From NCBI RefSeq assembly GCF_017874035.1, contig NZ_JAGGKV010000008.1:62001-126000 (forward strand): a stretch of DNA of 64,000 bases, given 5' to 3'. Made by a program: the position numbers and the translations under genes. This DNA comes from Paenibacillus aceris (GTDB lineage: Bacteria > Bacillota > Bacilli > Paenibacillales > NBRC-103111). The notes beneath the pieces were generated by a model. The model saw only the letters and a program-made list of their open reading frames with translations. It was not told the origin of the DNA and did not search any database. This document shows, piece after piece, positions 55,052 through 63,354 of the stretch (positions are counted from its first letter, which is position 1; the number at the start of each line of letters is the position of its first letter).

Positions 55052-55084
55052 GGTTTCTTCACCCCACTACCCGTTCACACCGGT

Positions 55085-55246
55085 TCAAGCATGATATTTT
55101 CCGCCAGGTGCATGTAATACCCACTCCAAAATTTCAATTTTGGAACGAATTTCAATGATTTCTTCAGCGTTGTCTTCTGAATTGAGTTGCTGCGCTGTCT
55201 GCTCCAACTGATGAATCATACGTTTAATTTGATCTTCAGATCTCAT
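55085..55246 (-). CDS. Small acidic coiled-coil protein
   Basis: A 53-residue protein starting at ATG 55246, eight bases after GGAGG. It has a helical heptad pattern (IKRMIHQLEQTAQQLN, then EEIIEIRSKIEILEWVL). It may form a dimer or bind a partner; no family was recognised. It sits between two other small genes and has a convincing ribosome binding site. Confidence 0.7.
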   Translation of the reverse strand: MRSEDQIKRMIHQLEQTAQQLNSEDNAEEIIEIRSKIEILEWVLHAPGGKYHA

Positions 55247-55279
55247 GTGACTTACCTCCAAAAACATAAATGAATGGAT

Positions 55280-55486
55280 TCACTCGATTATTGTCTTCAG
55301 GTCGCTTACCTGTAATACGGATTCACGGTTTGTATCATGAAAAACTACTCTAACCCCTAATTCATATTCAGCATTTAATTCGAAAGACAGTATCGTACAT
55401 ATTCTCCCACGATTCTTTGTCTTCCTTGGATTGTCTGGAGCAAAAACGTATGATCCTCCAAGAGTAAGATTAACTTTGTCATTCAT
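55280..55486 (-). CDS. Small beta-rich hypothetical protein
   Basis: A 68-residue protein, beta-rich, with GGSYVFAPDN and RVVFHDTNRE segments and an SH3/KOW-like look (a short basic turn NPRKTKNRGR). The ATG lies two bases after AGAGGA, so its ribosome binding site is close. It is the first of three tightly spaced small genes ending in a terminator. No family was recognised. Confidence 0.6.
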   Translation of the reverse strand: MNDKVNLTLGGSYVFAPDNPRKTKNRGRICTILSFELNAEYELGVRVVFHDTNRESVLQVSDLKTIIE

Positions 55487-55643
55487 TTCCTCTGCAGCCC
55501 TCTCGTGTTGTATTTTAAACTGCTACTTCTCTTCCGGTACTCTACCACAGTAAATTTTTCACCACATTATACCATATTTGAATCTATTGATTATCGTATC
55601 ACAGCAAATTTCTTTCCCGCAAAATGGAGAACAATCAAAAAGA

Positions 55644-55660
55644 GGAGCCGATGTGGCTCC
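55644..55660 (-). terminator. Terminator of the alpha/beta hydrolase gene
   Basis: Stem GGAGCC / GGCTCC with a 5-base loop and minus-strand tail TCTTTTTG, 30 bases beyond the stop codon at 55690. Confidence 0.75.
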
Positions 55661-55689
55661 CCATTTTGATTTGAGCTAAGTAGATACTT

Positions 55690-56472
55690 TTAGCCAATAA
55701 ATTGTGTCAAAAGCTGGTTAAACTTATCACGTTCTTCCCAAAAAAGACCATGACCACTGTATTGAAACGGAACAAGCTGTGAATTTTTAATTTGTTGATT
55801 TAGTTCCTGGGCTTGTGCAAATGGAATCACTTTGTCATGTATACCGTGAACAATTAAAGTGGGGACCAATATTTTTTGCAGATCTGCATATAGCTTCTCA
55901 TCTCTTAGTAGAACTATGATAGCCGCGGTTGACCAACCTGCTGCCTGTAATCCCATTTGGAAAAACCAGTCTGCGAATGGGCCTGTTATATATTGAAAGA
56001 AAAAGGTATCTGTTACTTCCTGGATCATTTTAGGGCGGTCATTTAACGTATCATGAAGAAATTTATTTGCAGTCTCCGGTGTAAAACCTACAGGGGCTGC
56101 CGCATCTACAAGGACAAGTTTAGATACTCCATAGCCGTTGAATCTGGACATATACCGAATTGCGATCGATCCACCTGTAGAGTGACCAACGAGCGTGACG
56201 TTGTTTAATTGAAGTACACCAACGACAGTGCGGATATCATCCGCCAATCGGTCATAATTGTAGCCATTTATTGGCTTATCCGAATTACCGAAACCTCTCC
56301 AATCGATTCCTATACAGCGATATCCTTGGGCAGGAAGAAAGTCAAACTGATACTCAAACTGTTTATGGCTCAACGGCCAACCATGTATAAAAACGATGGT
56401 CTTGCTGCCCCCGGGATTGAGATCTTCCACATATAAATTCACTCCTGGTTCCACGTTAACAAAATATCCCAT
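55690..56472 (-). CDS. Alpha/beta hydrolase
   Basis: A 260-residue enzyme with the alpha/beta-hydrolase pattern: oxyanion HGWPLS, the DWRGFGNSDKP strand, nucleophile elbow GHSTGGS, Asp in HGIHDKVIP and His in SGHGLF. It is closest in style to non-haem chloroperoxidase/arylesterase-type hydrolases; perhydrolase activity is possible. No signal peptide. AGGAGG precedes the ATG. It is monocistronic with its own terminator. Confidence 0.9.
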   Translation of the reverse strand: MGYFVNVEPGVNLYVEDLNPGGSKTIVFIHGWPLSHKQFEYQFDFLPAQGYRCIGIDWRGFGNSDKPINGYNYDRLADDIRTVVGVLQLNNVTLVGHSTGGSIAIRYMSRFNGYGVSKLVLVDAAAPVGFTPETANKFLHDTLNDRPKMIQEVTDTFFFQYITGPFADWFFQMGLQAAGWSTAAIIVLLRDEKLYADLQKILVPTLIVHGIHDKVIPFAQAQELNQQIKNSQLVPFQYSGHGLFWEERDKFNQLLTQFIG

Positions 56473-56600
56473 ATCTTTCCTCCGTAAAGTAGCTTTAACA
56501 TTAAGATATTCGCGTAGAAAAAATGGGTTACTGCCTATATAAATTTTTGCCTGAATTCGGCTAATTGGAGTGGCATATTGAACGGTACTTTCAAAAAATT

Positions 56601-56642
56601 AAAACCAGTCCAACACTAAGTTTATAGTGCAAGACTGGTTTT
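56601..56642 (-). terminator. Terminator of the Bcr/CflA-type gene
   Basis: Stem AAAACCAGTC / GACTGGTTTT with an inner CACTA/TAGTG pair, 17 bases beyond the stop at 56660. Confidence 0.85.
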
Positions 56643-56659
56643 CGATTTATCATATGCTG

Positions 56660-57868
56660 CTAGCTTATGGATGCTTCTCGCGCGCTACTTCTTACCAGAA
56701 AGAAGTAAGCTAGCATCGCTGCGGCGCTCGTTCCTAAAATAATGACACCCAGCGGAACTGCAGTGTCTTCACCCGCGATGCCGACTAGCGGCGAGACGAC
56801 TGCACCGAGCAAAAATGGAATGACACCAAGTAGCGCAGCAGCGCTGCCCGCCATATGACCTTGGCTCTCCATTGCAAGCGGAAATGCTGCCGTTGATGTA
56901 ATACCAATTGCCGCTACGAAGAAAAACAGCGGAATGACCAATGCAAAAAGCGGTCCATGGACGATGGCCACGACTAAGACAGTGACGCTAGCCAAACACG
57001 CAAGACATAGGCCGAACAACAGAAAGGCGTGCTCGGATACGCGATGTGACATCCGCCCGACCAGTTGGGAACCAATGATCAGGCTGATGCCGTTGGACCC
57101 GAACAAAAGAGCGAATACGGTTGGCGATGCCCCGTAAATATTTTGATAAATGAACGGAGTTCCCGAAACATACGCGAAGACACCTGCGATCATAATGCCC
57201 TGTGCCAGCATGTAGCCGACAAACTGGCGGTCTCGAAAAAGCGATCCGTAGTTCCGCAACTGCTGAACGAAATTGCTAGGTCTGCGCCGATCAGCTGGCA
57301 AAGTCTCCTTTAGAGACCATTTTGTCATCGTCAATAGGTAGATTCCCAGCAGGCCCAGCGCTAAAAATACGCCAATCCAAGTCGTGAAAGAAAGTATCCC
57401 ACTACCGGTAACTGGTGCCACGAGCGGACCCAAGTTACCGACAAGCAAGAGCAACGAGAAAAATTTTGTAAGTTCATGACCGCTGAACAAATCGCGTGCG
57501 ATCGCGCGGGAAATGACAATACCCGCCGAAGCGACAAAACCTTGCACGAACCGGAATGCGATCAAGATTCCAATATTTGGGGAGAATGCGCAAGCTAACG
57601 AGGCGACGACATAAATGGCCATGGAAATAAGCAGCGGATTACGTCTACCGTAGACGTCACTCAGCGAGCCCATAACGAGTTGGCCGATGCCGAGTCCGAG
57701 TAAACAAGCGGTCAGGCTGAGCTGCACCAACGAAGCTGTCGTACCGAATTGCATCACAATCTCCGGAAACGCCGGTAAATACATATCAATAGTAAAAGGC
57801 CCCAAAGTCGAAAATAAACCCAGCAGCAAAGCTAGTCTAGTCACTTGCTGTTTGTTCTTGTTAGTCAT
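56660..57868 (-). CDS. MFS multidrug exporter, Bcr/CflA family
   Basis: A 402-residue transporter with about 12 helices. The opening GPFTIDMYLPAFP, motif A GSLSDVYGRRNP and motif C-like LGPLVAPVTG match Bcr/CflA drug:proton antiporters. AGGAGA lies upstream of the ATG. It may export chloramphenicol, bicyclomycin-like or other hydrophobic drugs; the substrate is inferred from family only. It is divergent from the PhyH gene at 58197. Confidence 0.92.
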   Translation of the reverse strand: MTNKNKQQVTRLALLLGLFSTLGPFTIDMYLPAFPEIVMQFGTTASLVQLSLTACLLGLGIGQLVMGSLSDVYGRRNPLLISMAIYVVASLACAFSPNIGILIAFRFVQGFVASAGIVISRAIARDLFSGHELTKFFSLLLLVGNLGPLVAPVTGSGILSFTTWIGVFLALGLLGIYLLTMTKWSLKETLPADRRRPSNFVQQLRNYGSLFRDRQFVGYMLAQGIMIAGVFAYVSGTPFIYQNIYGASPTVFALLFGSNGISLIIGSQLVGRMSHRVSEHAFLLFGLCLACLASVTVLVVAIVHGPLFALVIPLFFFVAAIGITSTAAFPLAMESQGHMAGSAAALLGVIPFLLGAVVSPLVGIAGEDTAVPLGVIILGTSAAAMLAYFFLVRSSAREASIS

Positions 57869-58196
57869 AATAAAGAGAATCTCCTATTCTTCATTCTATA
57901 TCCAAGACTCTTTGAAGAGTCTGTTTTTCATCCTATCACAACTGTACGGATTCCGACAAGGAACATCTCACCCTTTCCCCACTGGTGCGGCACCTTGGAA
58001 CACTCACCCGTTATGCTAGATATCGACGCAGCATGAACTTTAGTTAGGACTTCATCTGGTTGATTCCATAAAATAATATCAATTATAGACACAAAAATTT
58101 GAATCCACGTGCATTTTATTTCCTTTTAGAATCGACTAATATATAGATATGAAACGGAATCACACATCAGTTTAATACTAAGAGGAGGCTTCTTTT
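57869..58196. other. Divergent intergenic region
   Basis: This 328-base gap holds the start regions of the exporter and PhyH genes. A short perfect palindrome AGACTCT/AGAGTCT with a T run (57905-57929) is the only clear structure; nothing else was recognised. Confidence 0.5.
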
Positions 58197-58955
58197 ATGA
58201 GTATTCAAGTCCAATCGGAAAGAGTAAATCCGCTAACACCAGAACAAGTCAAGCAATATCAAATTGACGGGTATATAATTATTAAAAAAGGCTGCAGCAT
58301 TGATCTGATCGATGCCTTTAATTCGCATATTCATTCTATCCGTTCCTCCGATTCTATGCCGGAGTGGGCAAAACCAAAGAAAGGCGGAGCCGTAGTGGAT
58401 GATAAGGACCGCTTTTCCCTCCGGCTGTTCAATCCTCATCTGCATGACGGTTTTTCTTTGCAAATGATGAAGCTGCCGGTTGTACGCGGGGCACTGGCCC
58501 AAGTTCTGGGCGATGAAGCCGCCGGCGTGCAAAGCATGTACTTTTACAAAGAACCCGGCTCCCCCGGGCAAGCTGCGCATCAAGACTATTACTATATCAA
58601 GAACGATCCGAATACGTTGACCGCCGCATGGGTTGCCATGGAATATACAAATGAAGAAAACGGCTGCCTATATGTCATCCCCGGCTCTCAGAAGCTCGGA
58701 GTTCTGCCTCATGGCGATGTGAAAAACTTACAGGAACACGAAGCTTGGACCCATGAGGTGGAAGACATCGATTTAAGCAAGGAAATTCCGGTCATTTTGG
58801 ATAAAGGGGATATATTAATTTTTGACAGCAACCTTATTCACTCTTCTACACGGAACCGTTCCAACCGTTGGAGACGCTCCTATGTATGCCACTACATCCG
58901 TCATGACTCAACTATTGAAAGAGAAGATTTGAAAAAGAAAATCCCTCTTGTATAA
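58197..58955 (+). CDS. Phytanoyl-CoA dioxygenase (PhyH) family protein
   Basis: A 252-residue Fe(II)/2-oxoglutarate dioxygenase-like protein. The iron ligands are seen in AAHQDYYY (HxD) and a distal His in LIHSSTRNRSNRWRRSY, with the following arginine placed to bind 2-oxoglutarate. PhyH-type enzymes hydroxylate lipids, secondary metabolites or small organic acids; the substrate here is unknown. AGAGGAGG precedes the ATG. It is probably co-transcribed with the AraC regulator 37 bases downstream. Confidence 0.9.
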   Translation: MSIQVQSERVNPLTPEQVKQYQIDGYIIIKKGCSIDLIDAFNSHIHSIRSSDSMPEWAKPKKGGAVVDDKDRFSLRLFNPHLHDGFSLQMMKLPVVRGALAQVLGDEAAGVQSMYFYKEPGSPGQAAHQDYYYIKNDPNTLTAAWVAMEYTNEENGCLYVIPGSQKLGVLPHGDVKNLQEHEAWTHEVEDIDLSKEIPVILDKGDILIFDSNLIHSSTRNRSNRWRRSYVCHYIRHDSTIEREDLKKKIPLV

Positions 58956-58992
58956 TGAAGGAAAAGGCTGTCCGAGAGGATGGGATTATCGT

Positions 58993-59835
58993 ATGGAAAC
59001 AGAATTCAAGGTGGAAGTTATTCCACCTTCTTTTGTTGTAACCAGCGCCTATGCAGGTACCGTAGTCTATGGACCAGGAGGGAAATACGGCCCTCGCATT
59101 CAGAGCGATCTGCAGCTTGTCCTTGTACATAGCGGCTCTATGATTGTAGAGATTGACGGCGTTGCACACTCCGTTCCTCCTGAAAGCATTGCATTGCTCA
59201 AACCAGGACATGAGGAACAGTTTCATTTTAATGAGAAACGGGACACGTGGCACCGCTGGATTGCCGTGGCTGTTGAACCTCTCTTACCGGATGCAGCTGC
59301 TTATTTCGAATCGCTCCCGCTTTACATCCCTTTGACGGCACGACTAAATCAATTGACGAATATGCTGATGTCTTTGCAAAACGACGGCTGCACTCCCGGT
59401 GAGGAAGTGGTAAAAACCCTTGGCCGATCCGCTATATGGCTGTATGTGAAAGAGCATTTACAACTGGGACTGAACCACCTGAAACATCCGGCTGTTCTCC
59501 TTGCTGTGGAAACCATCCACGAAAAATTTGGTGAAGACCTCAGCCTAAGCGATTTATCCCAAATTACCGGAAAAACGCCCGAGCATTTGATTCGCCTTTT
59601 CCAGCGCGATGAAGCGGTGACACCAATTCAATACTTGTGGCAGTACCGGGTTAAAAAGGGTTTGGAATTACTGCGCAGTACAGGCCTGAATATCGGCGAA
59701 ATAGCCGAACAGTCCGGCTTTAAAACCTCCTACCATTTTGCCCGCACCATAAAGCGCCATACCGGTCTGACGCCAAGTGAAATTCGTAAGGAGCACTACA
59801 ACAAGCCTTTCCGCTCTGAACTCAAAAACCGATGA
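58993..59835 (+). CDS. AraC family transcriptional regulator
   Basis: A 280-residue regulator with an N-terminal cupin-like sensor domain (VVYGPGGKYGPR..., PGHEEQFHF) and a C-terminal double helix-turn-helix of AraC type (LSLSDLSQITGKTPEHLIRLF, then IGEIAEQSGFKTSYHFARTIKRHTG). The start is set at ATG 58993; the frame is open to 58948, where it overlaps the PhyH stop. It likely controls PhyH or the ABC operon that converges from the right. Confidence 0.92.
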   Translation: METEFKVEVIPPSFVVTSAYAGTVVYGPGGKYGPRIQSDLQLVLVHSGSMIVEIDGVAHSVPPESIALLKPGHEEQFHFNEKRDTWHRWIAVAVEPLLPDAAAYFESLPLYIPLTARLNQLTNMLMSLQNDGCTPGEEVVKTLGRSAIWLYVKEHLQLGLNHLKHPAVLLAVETIHEKFGEDLSLSDLSQITGKTPEHLIRLFQRDEAVTPIQYLWQYRVKKGLELLRSTGLNIGEIAEQSGFKTSYHFARTIKRHTGLTPSEIRKEHYNKPFRSELKNR

Positions 59836-59836
59836 A

Positions 59837-59876
59837 AAAGCCCGGCTTACGCATATAAAGCGCAATGCCGGGCTTT
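59837..59876. terminator. Bidirectional terminator
   Basis: Perfect 10-bp stem AAAGCCCGGC / GCCGGGCTTT between the AraC gene and the converging permease gene. Confidence 0.9.
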
Positions 59877-59881
59877 GCTGA

Positions 59882-60709
59882 TTATCCCTTTACAGCTCCT
59901 GCCGCAACTCCGCTGATAAAATATTTCCTGCCTACGATACTCAGAAGAATCAAAACCGGAACCGCCATCAGAAACGCTCCTGTAATCGGCGTTGCATAAT
60001 CCTCTTTATAGGGATTGTTCATGGTTGAAATCCCTACAGAAAGCGTCATCTTGTGCTCGGAGGTTAAAAATATCAACGGGCTTAAATAGTCGTTCCACGA
60101 GTTCATAAAGTTGAGAAGCCCAACAATGCCAATGCCGCTCATGGATAAAGGAACTGCGATTCGCAGGAACGTCCCCCATTCTGTACTGCCGTCCACACGT
60201 GCGCTTTCATACAGCTCTTTTGGAATTGCCGACATGACTTGGCGAATCAAGAAGATGTTAATAGCCGATATAGCTCCCGGCAATATTAATGGCGAGAACG
60301 TATCCAACCACCCCCACTGTTTGAACATAATGAAACTTGGAACCAACGTCATCTGCGAAGGAATCAAAATAGTTGCAATCACAATGGTGAACAGCACATT
60401 TTTCCCTTTAAAATCATACCTGGAGAAGCCATAAGCAACCAGTGCATTGCCAACCATAGAGAGCACAGAGACCGCTACAGCAATAAAAACTCCGTTGAAA
60501 AACTGTGTCCAGAACGGTATCTTTTCAAACAACAAGATAAAGTTGTCCAGTGTTGGATGAATCGGGATCGGATTCAATGGGGAAGCAACGATATCATCAT
60601 AGGTTTTAAATGACATCCCAATCATATAAAGAAAAGGGAGACTAAAAAGTAAACTCAATACGGCCAAAGCAGCATATACGGCAATACGGTGAATTCGGTT
60701 TGCTGTCAT
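59882..60709 (-). CDS. ABC sugar-type permease (MalG-like)
   Basis: A 275-residue permease with about six helices, the SFKTYDDIV opening after helix 1 and EAA loop ESARVDGSTEWGTFLRIAVP. It ends ISGVAAGAVKG, as family members do. AAAGGAG precedes the ATG. It is the last gene of the third ABC operon, 16 bases from the MalF-type permease. Confidence 0.94.
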   Translation of the reverse strand: MTANRIHRIAVYAALAVLSLLFSLPFLYMIGMSFKTYDDIVASPLNPIPIHPTLDNFILLFEKIPFWTQFFNGVFIAVAVSVLSMVGNALVAYGFSRYDFKGKNVLFTIVIATILIPSQMTLVPSFIMFKQWGWLDTFSPLILPGAISAINIFLIRQVMSAIPKELYESARVDGSTEWGTFLRIAVPLSMSGIGIVGLLNFMNSWNDYLSPLIFLTSEHKMTLSVGISTMNNPYKEDYATPITGAFLMAVPVLILLSIVGRKYFISGVAAGAVKG

Positions 60710-60725
60710 TCTGGCATTCTCTCCT

Positions 60726-61607
60726 TTACTTTTTTTCCTGAAACAACCGGATTTGAATAATACCTACGATAAGTAAAATAACAGTAAACACATAACCGAC
60801 AGCTGATGAATAACCGAAGTTTTGCAACCGGAAGGCTTGCTGGTAAATGTACATGGTCGGGAATAACAGTGATTGCTCGGGTCCGGACTGACCGGGACCA
60901 GCAAGTACAAACGGCTCTGCAAACATGGTAAATGACCCGATAATTGCCTGAAAGACAATAAAAGTCATGATAGATCTCAGCAGCGGCAATGTCACATACC
61001 ACAGCCTTTGAAACGCGTTGGCCCCATCTATTTTGGCTGCCTCGGTAAGCTCCTGAGGAATATTTTGAAGGCCGGCCATAAAATAAAGGATGTTAATGCC
61101 TAAATATCTCCATGTTAACAACATGATCAAAGCGGGAAGAGTCCACTTTGGATTCTCCAGCCAACCGATCGGATCGATGCCGACATAAGCAAGCACCGTA
61201 TTCAAAATGCCGAACGACCTATTGAAGATGAATCCGAAAATGATTGCTACCGCTACAGCCGATGTAATATTGGGAGTAAAAAAGAAGGTTGCAAACCACC
61301 CCTTCTTCCTTTCTACGAAAGGCTGGTTAATAAGCAGCGCAATCATTAGAGCAATGGGCAATATGATAAAGACACTGCCCCCAGTCGCTTTCAGACCGTT
61401 CCACATCGATTTCCAAAAAACATCATCAGTCATAACGAGTGAGTAATTGTTGAAACCTGCGAAGGTCAGTTTACTGATTCCTTGGTATAAACTGAGCCAG
61501 AAGCCATACAGAGTCGGATATAAGCTAAACACAGCGAAGTGAATGAAAAAGGGACTAATGAATAGATACGGTGCAAGCCTAAACCACTTTGACTGTTTGA
61601 TTGACAA
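60726..61607 (-). CDS. ABC sugar-type permease (MalF-like)
   Basis: A 293-residue permease with about six helices and EAA loop EAAKIDGANAFQRLWYVTLP. The start is a TTG at 61607 preceded by AGGAGG. It pairs with the MalG-type permease downstream and the binding lipoprotein upstream; no ATPase gene is present in the operon. A partial hairpin lies between it and the binding-protein gene. Confidence 0.93.
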   Translation of the reverse strand: MSIKQSKWFRLAPYLFISPFFIHFAVFSLYPTLYGFWLSLYQGISKLTFAGFNNYSLVMTDDVFWKSMWNGLKATGGSVFIILPIALMIALLINQPFVERKKGWFATFFFTPNITSAVAVAIIFGFIFNRSFGILNTVLAYVGIDPIGWLENPKWTLPALIMLLTWRYLGINILYFMAGLQNIPQELTEAAKIDGANAFQRLWYVTLPLLRSIMTFIVFQAIIGSFTMFAEPFVLAGPGQSGPEQSLLFPTMYIYQQAFRLQNFGYSSAVGYVFTVILLIVGIIQIRLFQEKK

Positions 61608-61656
61608 TGTTCAGCCCTCCTAATAACCCGATATCCAAGCTTCATTTAACAAGAAG

Positions 61657-61687
61657 AAAGGAGAAGCAGGTTCCCCTCATCTCCTTT
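61657..61687 (-). terminator. Weak hairpin between binding protein and permease genes
   Basis: Stem AAAGGAGA / TCTCCTTT with a minus-strand tail CTTCTTG. Such partial terminators often raise binding-protein expression above that of the permeases. Confidence 0.5.
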
Positions 61688-61707
61688 GCGTAAAGTCCGC
61701 CTGTCAT

Positions 61708-63057
61708 TTAACCGGCAGTTTCATTTTTCTTTATCAGCTGCTTCAGCTCATCATCAACCTTTTGCAGAAACTGCTCGGGAGTCAGCTTGCCTTCTTCCAA
61801 ATCAAATCTATACTTATTCCAAGCATCCGCAAACAAGGTTCGCCACCAAGCCTGGTTCTGGTTCGGAGCTACAGCTACAAGCTTACCGTACAGATCACCC
61901 AGATCCTGTCCGCTGAAATACTTCGTGTACTTGCTTTGCTCATGCAAGCCTTTCTCCTTAACGGAAGTCAGAAGCGCAGGGAACAGGTTAACTATTTGGA
62001 ATCTTTTGACCGAGTTTTCCGGAGTTAATTGAGCAAGTTTCAGAAACTCCCAGGCTAATTCTTTATTTTTGGAAAACTTGGAAATCATCAGCCCTGTTCC
62101 GCCCCATACCGTAGTCGGTACTGATTTGGGACCGCCCAGAGGCATTGGAACAGCGGCCCATTTGCCCTCCAGCTCCGGTGCGTTATCCGCCAGCAAATTG
62201 ACCCACCAATCCGGACCGAAAGCAGCTATGTAATTCCCCTTCTTAAATTGATCCCAATATGCCGGACCGTCATAATAGTTTTTATCCATGATGCCGTCTT
62301 TTTTCCATGCGTACATCCGCTTCAAAGCTGTTTGGCCTTCCGGGGTATTAAATCCGGGCTGGCCGTCATTAGTGACAATATCTCCACCCTCTTGCTTAAT
62401 GAACAGCTCGAAATACGTTTGGTCCCCTCCGGTCTTCGTTGTGGAGTTCCCGGGGAAGATATATTTTTTATCGCCGACTAACTTTTTGGCTTGCTCCGTA
62501 AATTGATCCCAAGTATGCAGCTCGGCTACGTTAATTCCTGCTTTATCGAATAAATCCTTACGATAATAAAGGGCAGAGGCGGTTGCGGCATGCTCGATCC
62601 CGTACTGCTTGTCGTTAAAGGTATACAGCGCCTGCCGTCCTTTGGACATCACGTCGGTCAGGTTGTCGCTTTTTAAATAGTCGTTCAAAGGTTCGAAAGG
62701 GATATCTCCACGAATAAATTTAGGAAACTGTGATTGCTCGATATCGATAAGATCGGGTGCGCCATCTCCGCCCGACTTGGAGATAACTAAGTATTTATCT
62801 GCAAGTGCTGTGCCTTCCATCAAATTAATCTCAACCGTAACCTCCGGCTGTTTTTTCTTAAAGTCTTCCTTTATAGCTTCAAAGAACCTTTTATGGGGTT
62901 CAGCAAACACCCATAATGTCAGCTTTTTTCCGCCGGTAGTGGCTTGCTCTGCTTTTTTGCTTTCACCAGAAGCAGGGTCTCCGACATTAGGCGTACAAGC
63001 AGTTAACGCAAAAGTTAACGCAATAGCTGCAGAAATCGCTGAACAATTTTTTCTCAC
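61708..63057 (-). CDS. ABC transporter substrate-binding lipoprotein
   Basis: A 449-residue extracellular family-1 binding protein with lipobox LTAC (about residue 21), then LTLWVFAEPHKRF at the start of the binding fold. The start is a GTG at 63057 preceded by AAAGGGTG. It feeds the two permeases downstream. A cre-like palindrome lies 60-75 bases upstream, and an oligogalacturonate lyase gene lies upstream on the same strand but behind a terminator, so a pectin-derived oligosaccharide ligand is a reasonable guess. Confidence 0.92.
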   Translation of the reverse strand: MRKNCSAISAAIALTFALTACTPNVGDPASGESKKAEQATTGGKKLTLWVFAEPHKRFFEAIKEDFKKKQPEVTVEINLMEGTALADKYLVISKSGGDGAPDLIDIEQSQFPKFIRGDIPFEPLNDYLKSDNLTDVMSKGRQALYTFNDKQYGIEHAATASALYYRKDLFDKAGINVAELHTWDQFTEQAKKLVGDKKYIFPGNSTTKTGGDQTYFELFIKQEGGDIVTNDGQPGFNTPEGQTALKRMYAWKKDGIMDKNYYDGPAYWDQFKKGNYIAAFGPDWWVNLLADNAPELEGKWAAVPMPLGGPKSVPTTVWGGTGLMISKFSKNKELAWEFLKLAQLTPENSVKRFQIVNLFPALLTSVKEKGLHEQSKYTKYFSGQDLGDLYGKLVAVAPNQNQAWWRTLFADAWNKYRFDLEEGKLTPEQFLQKVDDELKQLIKKNETAG

Positions 63058-63117
63058 TATGTATACACCCTTTCCAATTTTTAATATTTATTAAGATTGT
63101 TTATATTTCAAATCATA

Positions 63118-63132
63118 ATGTATGCGTTTACA
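63118..63132. promoter_or_regulatory. cre-like catabolite control site
   Basis: The minus strand reads TGTAAACGCATACA, differing at one position from the cre consensus TGWAANCGNTNWCA. It is palindromic with central CG, so it could bind CcpA or another LacI-family regulator. It lies 60 bases upstream of the binding-protein start codon. Confidence 0.5.
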
Positions 63133-63275
63133 GTTGGGAATGCACGAACTTCCATTAAATTGTGTCTGAGATTGATATCTTATAATCTAGTTAATAATTA
63201 AAGCAGATGCTCTGACTACATTCTGATTTATTAGCTAGTGTCACGAAGCCATCTTCCCTGTAGCTTTAGTTGAGA

Positions 63276-63303
63276 AAAGGCTGCCGATTTGTCGGCAGCC
63301 TTT
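63276..63303 (-). terminator. Terminator of the oligogalacturonate lyase gene
   Basis: Perfect 12-bp stem AAAGGCTGCCGA / TCGGCAGCCTTT with a 4-base loop, about 50 bases beyond the stop codon at 63355. Confidence 0.85.
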
Positions 63304-63354
63304 GACTTGAAGGTTAATTGAGTGTAGGTTTTCGTAGCATCAATCATGTACTCC

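Noticed and set aside
54905..55158. Two overlapping 70-codon plus-strand frames
   Set aside because: They lack start signals and run antisense to two small genes with good ribosome binding sites.
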